This document shows positions 34,037 through 42,098 of a stretch of DNA of 64,000 bases, piece after piece. The stretch covers positions 1,364,001 through 1,428,000 of the forward strand of contig NZ_FSQT01000001.1 of the NCBI RefSeq assembly GCF_900143515.1. The letters are read 5' to 3'. How positions within the stretch are numbered: the stretch's first letter is position 1; each line of letters opens with the position of its first letter. A program made the translations under genes and the position numbers. The stretch is from Micromonospora cremea. GTDB taxonomy: Bacteria; Actinomycetota; Actinomycetes; Mycobacteriales; Micromonosporaceae. The notes beneath the pieces were generated by a model. It did not search any database and was not told the DNA's origin. It saw only the letters and a program-made list of their open reading frames with translations.

Positions 34037-36028
34037 TCAGCTTTCCTCGGGGTCCCGGTCGCTGTGCGGGTGCCGCCAGCGCTCGTGCGGCTTCGGCGCT
34101 TCTTCGGTGTCCTCGGGCGCGTCACTCTCTTCGAAGCTCGGCCGGCGGACGCCCTCGGGCTCCGGGACATCCACGGGCCGGGCACCGGACCGCGGCGCCG
34201 GCTGGAACTCGGTCGCGTCGCGGGCGCCGTGCGCGCCCTCGGCGGCGGGCGACTCCGGCACGTGGGGCTCCATACGCAACTCCTCGGTGAAGTGCTGTGG
34301 CGGCTTGGTCGTGCGCTGTGGCAGGTCCCGGCCCAGGTCGGCGACGAGCGGGCCGTACTTCAGGTCGAACGCGGGGCGCTCGGAGCGGATCCGGGGCATC
34401 CGGTCGAAGTTGCGCAGGGGCGGCGGGCAGGTGGTGGCCCATTCGAGGGAGTTGCCGAAGCCCCACGGGTCGTCCACCGTCACCATCGTTCCGTACCGCC
34501 AGGACTTCCAGGCGTTGTACATGAAGAACAAAGTGGACAGGCCGAGGATGAACGCGAAGATGCTGGAGATCGTGTTCAGGGTGGTGAAGCCGTCGGTCGG
34601 CAGGTAGTCGGCGTACCGGCGGGGCATCCCCTCGCTGCCGAGCCAGTGGTGCACCAGGAAGGTGCCGTGGAAGCCGATGAACATGGTCCAGAAGTGCGCC
34701 TTGCCGATCCGGTCGTCGAGCAGCCGTCCGGTCATCTTCGGCCACCAGAAGTAGTAGCCGGCGAAGAGCGCGAAGACCACGGTGCCGAAGACCACGTAGT
34801 GGAAGTGCGCCACCACGAAGTAGGTGTCGTGGGTGTGCCAGTCCGCCGGCGGGCTGGCCAGCAGCACCCCGGTGAGTCCGCCGAGCAGGAAGGTGACCAG
34901 GAAACCGATGGCGAACAGCATCGGCGTCTCGAAGGTGAGTTGTCCCTTCCACATGGTGCCGATCCAGTTGAAGAACTTCACGCCGGTCGGCACCGCGATC
35001 AGGTAGCTGGTAATGCTGAAGAACGGCAGCAGCACCTGGCCGGTGGTGAACATGTGGTGCGCCCAAACGGTCATCGACAGCACGGTGATCGCGACGGTGG
35101 CCAGCACGATCCCGGTGTAGCCGAAGAGCGGCTTGCGGGCGAAGACCGGGATGACCTCGGTGACGATACCGAAGAACGGCAGCGCGATGATATAGACCTC
35201 GGGATGGCCGAAGAACCAGAACAGGTGCTGCCAGAGCAACATCCCACCGGTCGCAGGGTCGTACACGTGCGCGTTGAGCAGCCGGTCGGCCAACAGGGCC
35301 AGCAGCGCCGCGGCCAGCAGCGGGAAGACAAAGATCACCAGCACACTGGTGAAGAGCATGTTCCAGGTGAAGATCGGCATCCGGAACATGGTCATCCCGG
35401 GCGCGCGCAGGGTGAGGATCGTGGTGATCAGGTTGACCGCGCCGAGGATGGTGCCCAGGCCGGAGATGACCAGGCCGGCAATCCACAGGTTCGCGCCGAC
35501 GCCGGGAGAGTGCTCGACGCTGCTCAGTGGGGAGTACGCCGTCCAGCCGAAGTCCGCCGAGCCCTGCGGGGTGAGGAAGCCACTGATCACCATCAGCCCG
35601 CCGAACAGGTACAGCCAGTAGGCCAGCGCGTTGAGGCGGGGGAACGACACGTCCGGCGCGCCGATCTGGATCGGCACGATGAAGTTGCCGAACCCGAACC
35701 CCGCGGGCGTGGCGAACAGCAGCAGCATCACCGCGCCGTGCGAGGTGAACAACTGGTTGTACTGCTCCGAGGAGAGGAACTGCAGCCCCGGTCGGGCCAG
35801 CTCTCCCCGCATCAGCATCGCCTGCACCCCGCCCACGAGGAAGAACCCGAAGGAGGTGAGCAGGTAGAGCACACCGATCTGCTTGTGGTCCGTGGTGGCC
35901 AGGAACTTGATCAGAGAGCTGCCGGGGACCCGCGAACGCAGTGGTCCGGGGAAGCCTCCGAAGCGGGCCGGTGCCAGGATCGCCGGGCCTCGATCGCGAC
36001 TGGGTTCCGTGGTTACCCGCTTGGGCAT
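34037..36028 (-). CDS. ctaD: Cytochrome c oxidase subunit I (aa3 type)
   Basis: 663 residues with 12 membrane segments. It couples oxygen reduction to proton pumping. Visible ligands: [11 protein letters not shown] (low-spin heme a His), [17 protein letters not shown] (CuB His and cross-linked Tyr), [11 protein letters not shown] (two CuB His) and [14 protein letters not shown] (heme a3 and heme a His). KMTGR and [16 protein letters not shown] are standard loops. After the last helix an unusually long hydrophilic tail of about 110 residues (Pro/Glu-rich, ending HSDRDPEES) extends the protein. ctaC, ctaE and the qcr genes are not in the window, so this may be a second, dispersed copy. Confidence 0.95.
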   Translation of the reverse strand: MPKRVTTEPSRDRGPAILAPARFGGFPGPLRSRVPGSSLIKFLATTDHKQIGVLYLLTSFGFFLVGGVQAMLMRGELARPGLQFLSSEQYNQLFTSHGAVMLLLFATPAGFGFGNFIVPIQIGAPDVSFPRLNALAYWLYLFGGLMVISGFLTPQGSADFGWTAYSPLSSVEHSPGVGANLWIAGLVISGLGTILGAVNLITTILTLRAPGMTMFRMPIFTWNMLFTSVLVIFVFPLLAAALLALLADRLLNAHVYDPATGGMLLWQHLFWFFGHPEVYIIALPFFGIVTEVIPVFARKPLFGYTGIVLATVAITVLSMTVWAHHMFTTGQVLLPFFSITSYLIAVPTGVKFFNWIGTMWKGQLTFETPMLFAIGFLVTFLLGGLTGVLLASPPADWHTHDTYFVVAHFHYVVFGTVVFALFAGYYFWWPKMTGRLLDDRIGKAHFWTMFIGFHGTFLVHHWLGSEGMPRRYADYLPTDGFTTLNTISSIFAFILGLSTLFFMYNAWKSWRYGTMVTVDDPWGFGNSLEWATTCPPPLRNFDRMPRIRSERPAFDLKYGPLVADLGRDLPQRTTKPPQHFTEELRMEPHVPESPAAEGAHGARDATEFQPAPRSGARPVDVPEPEGVRRPSFEESDAPEDTEEAPKPHERWRHPHSDRDPEES

Positions 36029-36154
36029 GGCTGCTCACCCCGCCGTTGTGACAGAAAAGGACGGGTGTGCCTACCCGACCCTCTGACCATGAAACCAGGG
36101 CAGAGCAGTTATTTCAGTCAGATCGCCAGAGGGCGGCGGAACCATCTGGAACGC

Positions 36155-36883
36155 TCAGGTTGCCGACATGATCGCCCAGACCGCCTTGCCCTGGCCGGCC
36201 GGCACGCTGCCCCACCGCTGAGCCAGCTCCCGGACCAGCAGCAACCCACGCCCACCCTCGGCGCGCAGATCCGTCCGGGCCGGCCGGGCCGCCGCCGGGC
36301 TGCCATCCACCACGGCCAGGTGCAGGTACGGCCGACGCAGGGTCACCGTCACCTGCATCGGCGTGCCGGCGTGCCGGACTACGTTGCCGACGAGTTCACT
36401 GAGCACCAGTGCGGCCGGGCCCGCGGCATCGGGAAGGTTCCACCGCGTGCACGCGTCGACGACCAGTTCCCGAGCCCGCCGGCAGGCCTCGGCCACCGGC
36501 TCCAGCCGCGCCTGCAGCCGGGGCGCGGCGGCGGCGCCGGCCACCCGGGTCGCCTCATCGCAGTCCCGGGACACCGGGACCACCCGGCACGCGGTCGACT
36601 CGGCCAGCCAACGGGCGGCGTCCGGCGGTGGGGCGCAGAGCACCACCGGCACGGCCGGCCACTCCGCGGCCCGCCGAGCCGTCGCGGCGAAGACGGACAA
36701 CGCCAGCCGGTCCCGGACGGTGACCCCGGCAAGGTCGACGACCAGCGCATCCGGTTCAGCGGCCAGGGCCCGGTCCAGCACGCGATGGACCGACCGCATG
36801 GTGCCCAGGTCCAGTGGACCGCAGAGCCGGACGACCGCCACCGGTGCGGTGTCGCACACCTCCCAGGTGATCCGGCTGGACAT
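36155..36883 (-). CDS. STAS-HATPase fusion protein (anti-sigma-type kinase with anti-anti-sigma domain)
   Basis: 242 residues. Residues 1-105 form a STAS-like domain (VAVVRLCGPLDLGTMRSVHR, ALVVDLAGVTVRDRLALSVF). Residues 125-242 form a GHKL/HATPase_c domain with N box LVLSELVGNVVRHAGTP, G1-like VVDGSPAA and G2 RGLLLVRELAQRWG. Typical RsbW-like anti-sigma kinases lack STAS; here both partner-switch components are on one chain. The serine phospho-acceptor usual in STAS is replaced in this region by VRDRLAL, so the domain may not be switchable. It lies 2.2 kb from the sigma-STAS gene. Confidence 0.85.
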   Translation of the reverse strand: MSSRITWEVCDTAPVAVVRLCGPLDLGTMRSVHRVLDRALAAEPDALVVDLAGVTVRDRLALSVFAATARRAAEWPAVPVVLCAPPPDAARWLAESTACRVVPVSRDCDEATRVAGAAAAPRLQARLEPVAEACRRARELVVDACTRWNLPDAAGPAALVLSELVGNVVRHAGTPMQVTVTLRRPYLHLAVVDGSPAAARPARTDLRAEGGRGLLLVRELAQRWGSVPAGQGKAVWAIMSAT

Positions 36884-36991
36884 GGGGCCCTCACTTCGCT
36901 GATGTGTCGGGATCTGCGAACTACCCGAGGCGCAGCCCGGTCAAACCGGACCTACGGGCCGAGCGAGGCAGGTCACGGGTGGCGCGGCCGG

Positions 36992-37450
36992 TCAGGGACG
37001 GGCACGGCCGGTCAGCACGCCCAAGGCGATCATGCCGACACCGAGGCCGAGGTGCAGCCAGTCGTCGGCGTCGTTGACCGGCAGCACGTTCGCCCCGGTG
37101 TCGTGGTCCACCGCGAGGCCGTAGAGCCACAGCACCAGGTAGACGGCGCCGCCGCCGATGAGGAACGTTCGGGCGCCGCCGACCGTCCGGGCCAGCGCCA
37201 GGCCGGCCACCCCGGACAGCAGGTGCACCAGGTTGTGCAGCACCGACACCTGGAACACGCCGAACAGGTACGCGCCCGATCCGTGACCGGCGAACCGGAG
37301 ATCGGCCGTGCCGCTGGTGATCCCCGGGACGAAGCCGAGCACGCCGATCAGCAGGAACAGCACCGCCACCGTCCCCGCGGCGCGGCGCACCGGCGGCTTG
37401 CCGTCGGCCGGATTGGGCCGGGCACGGGAGTGCGCCATCGGTCCGACCAT
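36992..37450 (-). CDS. DUF4383-family membrane protein
   Basis: 152 residues from ATG 37450 (GAGGAG ribosome site seven bases upstream; an internal ATG is at 37438). Four membrane segments carry the DUF4383 pattern: AVLFLLIGVLGFVPGIT, LFGVFQVSVLHNLVHLLSG, GGGAVYLVLWLYGLAVD and ADDWLHLGLGVGMIALGVL. The histidines in LHNLVHL and DDWLHL are family constants. Function unknown; common in stress-associated loci of actinobacteria. Confidence 0.9.
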   Translation of the reverse strand: MVGPMAHSRARPNPADGKPPVRRAAGTVAVLFLLIGVLGFVPGITSGTADLRFAGHGSGAYLFGVFQVSVLHNLVHLLSGVAGLALARTVGGARTFLIGGGAVYLVLWLYGLAVDHDTGANVLPVNDADDWLHLGLGVGMIALGVLTGRARP

Positions 37451-37535
37451 CACCGACTCCTCGCTGCGCGGCGGCCGTGAGCGCTGCCGGCTACCCGTCG
37501 CCGCCGACGGCAAACCCCACGGCGGCGACGGACGG

Positions 37536-38693
37536 TCAGACCGGTTGCAGCCGCGGCGCGCTGGCCAGCTGGCGGACCCGCTGATACAGCTCGACGTAGC
37601 GCTGAGCCATCACCGCCGGGGTGAACCGCTGCGCGGCCACCCGACGGCACTCGTCGGCGTCGAGCAGGTCGGCCGCCAGCACCAGCTCACCGAGCTCCTC
37701 CTCGTCGGCGGTGAGCAACCCGGTGCGGCCGTGCTCGATCAGCTCCGGCAGGCACCCCCGGGCCGTCGCCACCACCGGCGTACCCAGGGCGAGCGACTCG
37801 ACCACCGCCGTGCCGCCCGGCTCCTCCCAGCGCAGCGGGAACAGCGACGCGCGGGCGCTGGCGAGCAGATCGTCACGCTCCTGACCGGCCACAGTGCCGA
37901 CCCAGCGGACCAGGTCACCGTCGACGTGGGGCGCCACCTCGTCGAGGAAGAACCGCACGTCCGGGTTCTGCCGGGCCTCGTCGCCGGCCGCGGCCAGCTC
38001 GGCCGGGCGGTGATAGGGGCCGACCGGCCCGGCCAGCACCAGCGGGAAACCGACCTGATGGGCCAGCCGGGCGCCCACGTCCTGCCCCTTGCCCGGGTTG
38101 ATCCGGCCGAGGATGAGCAGGTGCTCGCCCTTCTCCGGGCGAGGCCGCCGGTCGGCGTCCACGGCGAGCGGGGTGGACAGGTGCACGTGCCCCACCGAGT
38201 GCTCCCGCAGCGCCTGCGGGGCCCGGGCCAGCTGGGACGCGGACACACCGTTGACGCGGACCCGCTCGCCACCGTCCAGGCTGCCGTAGAGCGCCGGGTG
38301 CTTGGCCAGGTCCCAGTGCAGGGTGTGCAGGGTCGGCGGGCCGCTCGGTCCCATCGCGGCGAGCGTGGCCAGCCCGACCGCCTCCACGTGATCGTGCACC
38401 AGGTCGATGTCGTCGCGGGCGTGCAGCTCGCGCACCACCCCGGCCAGGTGCGCCTGCGCGATCCCGCAGACCTGGTTGTACGGCCGCTGGAGCGCGGCGA
38501 ACTGCCCGTCGGGAAAGACCGACACCCGCTCGTCCACCGGCAGGGTGCTGCTCTCCACCGAGGCGAGCACCACCCGTACGCCGAGTCGCCGCAGCTCCGG
38601 CACCAGCGTGGCGATCACGTTCTCGATCCCGCCGTAGCCCGGCGGCGGCACGGACAGCCACGGGCCGGCGTTCATCAGCACGGTGAGGCTCAT
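37536..38693 (-). CDS. Glycosyltransferase family 4
   Basis: 385 residues of GT-B fold. The N-terminal glycine loop is PPGYGGIENVIATLVPELRR; the acceptor side has DLVHDHVEAVGLATL. The donor domain has LLILGRINPGKGQDVGARLA and the EX7E motif in PLRWEEPGGTAVVESLALGT, followed by GCLPELIEHGRTGLL. It is a retaining cytosolic transferase using a nucleotide sugar. It is downstream of, and probably cotranscribed with, the glucosyl-3-phosphoglycerate synthase-like gene (49 bp apart), suggesting synthesis of a compatible solute or a capped polysaccharide. Confidence 0.9.
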   Translation of the reverse strand: MSLTVLMNAGPWLSVPPPGYGGIENVIATLVPELRRLGVRVVLASVESSTLPVDERVSVFPDGQFAALQRPYNQVCGIAQAHLAGVVRELHARDDIDLVHDHVEAVGLATLAAMGPSGPPTLHTLHWDLAKHPALYGSLDGGERVRVNGVSASQLARAPQALREHSVGHVHLSTPLAVDADRRPRPEKGEHLLILGRINPGKGQDVGARLAHQVGFPLVLAGPVGPYHRPAELAAAGDEARQNPDVRFFLDEVAPHVDGDLVRWVGTVAGQERDDLLASARASLFPLRWEEPGGTAVVESLALGTPVVATARGCLPELIEHGRTGLLTADEEELGELVLAADLLDADECRRVAAQRFTPAVMAQRYVELYQRVRQLASAPRLQPV

Positions 38694-38742
38694 CGGGCCC
38701 GGCCCTTTCCTGCGACGGCGCCCAGGGTGAGCGCCCGGGCCC

Positions 38743-39759
38743 TCACGCCGCGGCCACCCGTCGGCGGGGCACCCGGTGGCGCAGCTCGGCCAGCGGCGGG
38801 CGCTCTTCGATGGACACGTCGCTGACCACGATCTCGCGGCCGAGGTTCGGCAGCGTGTCGGAGCCGCCGCGGCGGAACTGGGTCAGCAGCGCCTCCGGTG
38901 ACATCCCGGGGCTCGCCCAGCCACGCCGCTGCAACCGGGACCAGGCGGTCAGCATGATCTGTGCCGACATCCGGCCGAGCGCCGCGGTGTCCTGGTGCCG
39001 GTGCTTGCGTTCGCCGAGGTCGACCTGCGCCAACGCGTCCAGACCGACCATGTCGAGCAGATCGATCAGCATCGCCGTCTCCACCCCGTACCCGGAGACG
39101 AACGGCACCTGGGCCAGCACCTCGCGCCGGCCGGCGTACTCCCCGGCGAGCGGCTGCACGAAGCCGGCCAGCTCGGGCCAGAAGAGGTTGAGCAGCGGTC
39201 GCGCCATCAACTCGGTCACCCGGCCGCCGCCGTCCTGCTCCACGCTCGCGGTGCCCACCAGCGGCCGGTGGTAGAAGCCCTTCACGAATTCGACTGACGG
39301 GTCGGTCAGCAGCGGGCCGAGCAGCCCGCTCACGAAGTGCGGCCGGAACTCCCGCAGGTCGGCGTCGATGAACGCCACCACGTCCCCCTCGGCGGCGGCC
39401 AGGCCCGCCCAGAGCGCGTCGCCCTTGCCGGTGAGTCGAGGCAGCCCCCGGGTCATCTCGTCCTGGCCGACCACCTCCGCGCCAGCGGCCCGGGCCACCT
39501 GCGCGGTGCGGTCGGTCGAGCGCGAGTCCACCACGATCAGCTCATCGACCAGGGCGACCCGATCCATCAGGTGCTCACGGATGGTCGCCACGATCGCACC
39601 GACCGTGGCCTCCTCGTTACGCGCCGGCAGCACCACGCTGACCCGGCTCTCTCCCTTGGCACGCACCAGCCGGCGTGCCGGCCAGTCCGCCGCCGAAGTG
39701 GTCCGGTACGTGGCCCACGCCTCCACCACCGGTGACACGCTCGATGTCGTATCCCGCAC
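38743..39759 (-). CDS. gpgS: Glucosyl-3-phosphoglycerate synthase-like GT2/GT81 glycosyltransferase
   Basis: 338 residues from GTG 39759, preceded by GGAGGGG. GT-A landmarks: VSVVLPARNEEATVGAIVAT, ELIVVDSRSTDRTAQVARAA, VVAFIDADLREFRPHF (DxD) and FVKGFYHRPLVG. The GpgS-type downstream elements are TELMARPLLNLFWPEL, QPLAGEYAGRRE and GYGVETAMLIDLL. The enzyme transfers glucose to 3-phosphoglycerate, the first step to glucosylglycerate or methylglucose lipopolysaccharide. No cognate phosphatase (gpgP) is adjacent. Divergent from a dehydrogenase pair with 195 bp between. Confidence 0.85.
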   Translation of the reverse strand: MRDTTSSVSPVVEAWATYRTTSAADWPARRLVRAKGESRVSVVLPARNEEATVGAIVATIREHLMDRVALVDELIVVDSRSTDRTAQVARAAGAEVVGQDEMTRGLPRLTGKGDALWAGLAAAEGDVVAFIDADLREFRPHFVSGLLGPLLTDPSVEFVKGFYHRPLVGTASVEQDGGGRVTELMARPLLNLFWPELAGFVQPLAGEYAGRREVLAQVPFVSGYGVETAMLIDLLDMVGLDALAQVDLGERKHRHQDTAALGRMSAQIMLTAWSRLQRRGWASPGMSPEALLTQFRRGGSDTLPNLGREIVVSDVSIEERPPLAELRHRVPRRRVAAA

Positions 39760-39954
39760 GGGCACCCCTCCGAATCGTGGGCGGAAAAACCGAGATTGGT
39801 TGTTCCCATTCCCCACCATGCGCTAACCGCTTCCAGGGAAACAGCTTGATCACAGGGTGACCCCGCCGCGTTCCCGGGGGATGAACGTTTGATTGCGCCC
39901 ACCCCGGGGGACTGCTCCCAGCGGAGATGAAACGTTCTCGAAGGGGCTTGTCGA

Positions 39955-40965
39955 ATGCATGGATGCCGCGTGGGTCTGATCGGCGCCGGTGGAGTGGCAC
40001 AGCGGCATGCCCGCGTGCTGGCCGGATTCGATGACGTCGAGCTGATCGGGGTCACCGACGTGGCGCCGGACGCGGCGTCGGCGCTGGTCGCGCAGTCCGG
40101 CGGACGGGCCTACGCCGACGTCGCCGAGCTGCTGGCCGCCGGCCCGGACGCGGTGTACGTCTGCGTGCCACCGTTCGCGCACGGCCCGGCCGAGGAGGCG
40201 GTGATCGACGCCGGTGCGCCGATGTTCGTGGAGAAGCCCGTCGCGGTCGACCTGGTCACCGCCGAGCGGATCGCCGACCTGATCGCCCAACGCGGGCTGC
40301 GTACCGCCGTCGGGCACCACTGGCGCTACCTGAGCGTGCTCGACCAGGCCCGCGAGCTGCTCGCCGACCGTCCGGTGCGGATGGTCAGCGGCTCCTGGTG
40401 GGACAAGGTGCCACCGGTGGCCTGGTGGTCGCGGCGGGACCACTCCGGCGGCCCGGTGGTCGAGCAGGCCGCGCACGTGCTGGACCTGATCCGGGCGCTG
40501 GTCGGCGAGGCCACCGAGGTCACCGCGTACGGCAACGGCACACCGCCGCCGGTGGACGGCGCCGACATCGATTCGGTGACCACCGCCACGCTGCGCTTCG
40601 CCGGCGGCGCGGTCGGCACGCTCAGCGCGGCCTGCGTGCTGGGCTGGAAGCACCGCGCCGGGCTGGAGATCCTCGCGGACGGGCTGGCCCTGTCGATCAC
40701 CGAGGACGGCCTGCTGATCCGCGACACCGACGGTGAACGTCACGTCCCGGCCGACCCGGAGGCCGCCCGGGTGGCGGTCGACCGCGCCTTCATCGACGCG
40801 GTGCGCGGCATCGGCGACGACGTACGCGTCCCGTACGCCGAGGCGCTGGGCACCCAGCGACTGGCCCTCGCGGTGGCCGACTCGGCCCGCACCGGCGAGA
40901 CCGTGCGGCTCGCTACACCCGTCGAGCCGGCGGTGCTCACCAGCGGGGTGACCGTCGATGCGTGA
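39955..40965 (+). CDS. Gfo/Idh/MocA-family oxidoreductase
   Basis: 336 residues. The Rossmann opening CRVGLIGAGGVAQRHARVLA binds NAD(P). FVEKPVAVDLVTAERIADL contains the EKP catalytic lysine. GHHWRYLSVLDQAREL and GGPVVEQAAHVLDLIRALVG belong to the C-terminal substrate domain. These enzymes oxidise or epimerise sugars or cyclitols. The next gene starts inside its stop region (eight-base overlap), and both diverge from two glycosyltransferases, indicating one sugar-modifying locus. Confidence 0.9.
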   Translation: MHGCRVGLIGAGGVAQRHARVLAGFDDVELIGVTDVAPDAASALVAQSGGRAYADVAELLAAGPDAVYVCVPPFAHGPAEEAVIDAGAPMFVEKPVAVDLVTAERIADLIAQRGLRTAVGHHWRYLSVLDQARELLADRPVRMVSGSWWDKVPPVAWWSRRDHSGGPVVEQAAHVLDLIRALVGEATEVTAYGNGTPPPVDGADIDSVTTATLRFAGGAVGTLSAACVLGWKHRAGLEILADGLALSITEDGLLIRDTDGERHVPADPEAARVAVDRAFIDAVRGIGDDVRVPYAEALGTQRLALAVADSARTGETVRLATPVEPAVLTSGVTVDA

Positions 40966-42046
40966 CACGGTCGTGGTGGTGTCCGCCCCCGGTCGGGTGG
41001 AGCTTGTCGAGCAGGACGCCGCCCCACTGCGCCCCGGCACCTTCCGGGTCGAGACGCTGTTCAGCGGCGTCTCCGCCGGCACCGAACTGAGCTACGTCAA
41101 GGGCACCAACCCGTACCTGCACGTCACCTGGAACGCCGACCTGGGGCTGTTCCAGCCGGGCGAGGCGAGCAGCCCCTACCCGCTGACCCGGCTGGGCTAC
41201 ATGCAGGTCGGTCGGGTGGTGGAGAGTGACACCCCGGCGGTCGCGGTGGGCGAGGTGGGTGCGATGACCTACGGGCACCGCACCGGCTGGCTGGCCGACC
41301 CGGTCGCCGAGCGGTTCGTTCCGCTCCCCGACGACCTGGACCCGCTCCTCGGCGTCTACGTCGCGCACATGGGCCCGATCTGCGCGAACGGTCTGCTGCA
41401 CGCCGCCGCTGACCTGCACGGCGCCGGCGTCCGCTCGCTCGGCGACGGGGTGCGTGGCCGGCGGGTCGCGGTGGTCGGCGCCGGCGTGGTGGCGCTGCTG
41501 ACCGCGCTGTTCGCCCGGCGGCACGGCGCCGCCTCGGTGGTGGTGCTCGACCCCACCCCGCAGCGCCGACAGGTCGCCGAGGCGCTCGGCCTGGAAACCC
41601 TCGACCCGGGCTCGGACGACCCGGCCGTGGTGCTCAAGACCCGCTGGGCGCACACCGCCGGCGACCGCGGCGCCGACGTGGTGTTCCAGTGCCGGGGGCA
41701 GGCGTGGGCGTTGCAGCTCGCGCTGCGGCTGCTGCGGCCGCAGGGCACGGTGATCGACCTCGCCTTCTACCAGGGCGGCGCGGACGCGGTCCGGTTGGGC
41801 GAGGAGTTCCACCACAACGGGCTGTCGCTGCGCTGCGCGCAGATCGGCCGGGTGCCACGCGGGCTCGCGCCCACCTGGGACCGGGAGCGGCTCTCCGCCG
41901 AGACCGTCGACCTGCTCCGGGCGTACGGGGACGTGATCCGCAAGCACGTCGTCTCGGCGGTGGTGCCGTTCGACGAGGCGCCCACCCTGCTCACCGACCT
42001 GGCCGAGCGCCGCCGCCAGGAGCTTCAGGTGGTGCTGGCCGGCTGA
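40958..42046 (+). CDS. Zinc-type alcohol dehydrogenase-like oxidoreductase (MDR family)
   Basis: 362 residues. The MDR fold is indicated by TLFSGVSAGTELSYVKGTNP, GYMQVGRVVESDTPAVAVGE and the NAD-binding RRVAVVGAGVVALLTALFAR. The structural and catalytic zinc ligands (GHE motif, four-Cys lobe) are not apparent, which is the usual condition of the group paired with Gfo/Idh/MocA proteins. It probably works with the overlapping upstream dehydrogenase on the same sugar-derived substrate by two-step oxidation/reduction. Confidence 0.87.
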   Translation: MRDTVVVVSAPGRVELVEQDAAPLRPGTFRVETLFSGVSAGTELSYVKGTNPYLHVTWNADLGLFQPGEASSPYPLTRLGYMQVGRVVESDTPAVAVGEVGAMTYGHRTGWLADPVAERFVPLPDDLDPLLGVYVAHMGPICANGLLHAAADLHGAGVRSLGDGVRGRRVAVVGAGVVALLTALFARRHGAASVVVLDPTPQRRQVAEALGLETLDPGSDDPAVVLKTRWAHTAGDRGADVVFQCRGQAWALQLALRLLRPQGTVIDLAFYQGGADAVRLGEEFHHNGLSLRCAQIGRVPRGLAPTWDRERLSAETVDLLRAYGDVIRKHVVSAVVPFDEAPTLLTDLAERRRQELQVVLAG

Positions 42047-42098
42047 CCCGACGCCGGAGCGCGCTCTCCGGGTGACGGGGCGGGCTACCGTTCCCGCC

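Noticed and set aside
34122..36038. 638-residue open frame on the same strand as ctaD
   Set aside because: It is a shifted-frame shadow of ctaD; the translation is Arg/Ala/Gly/Pro-rich with no family pattern, whereas the ctaD frame has all heme and copper ligands.
33991..37480. 1157-residue open frame on the plus strand across ctaD and the STAS-HATPase gene
   Set aside because: A low-complexity Gln/His/Asp/Glu-rich antisense translation covering several real minus-strand genes.
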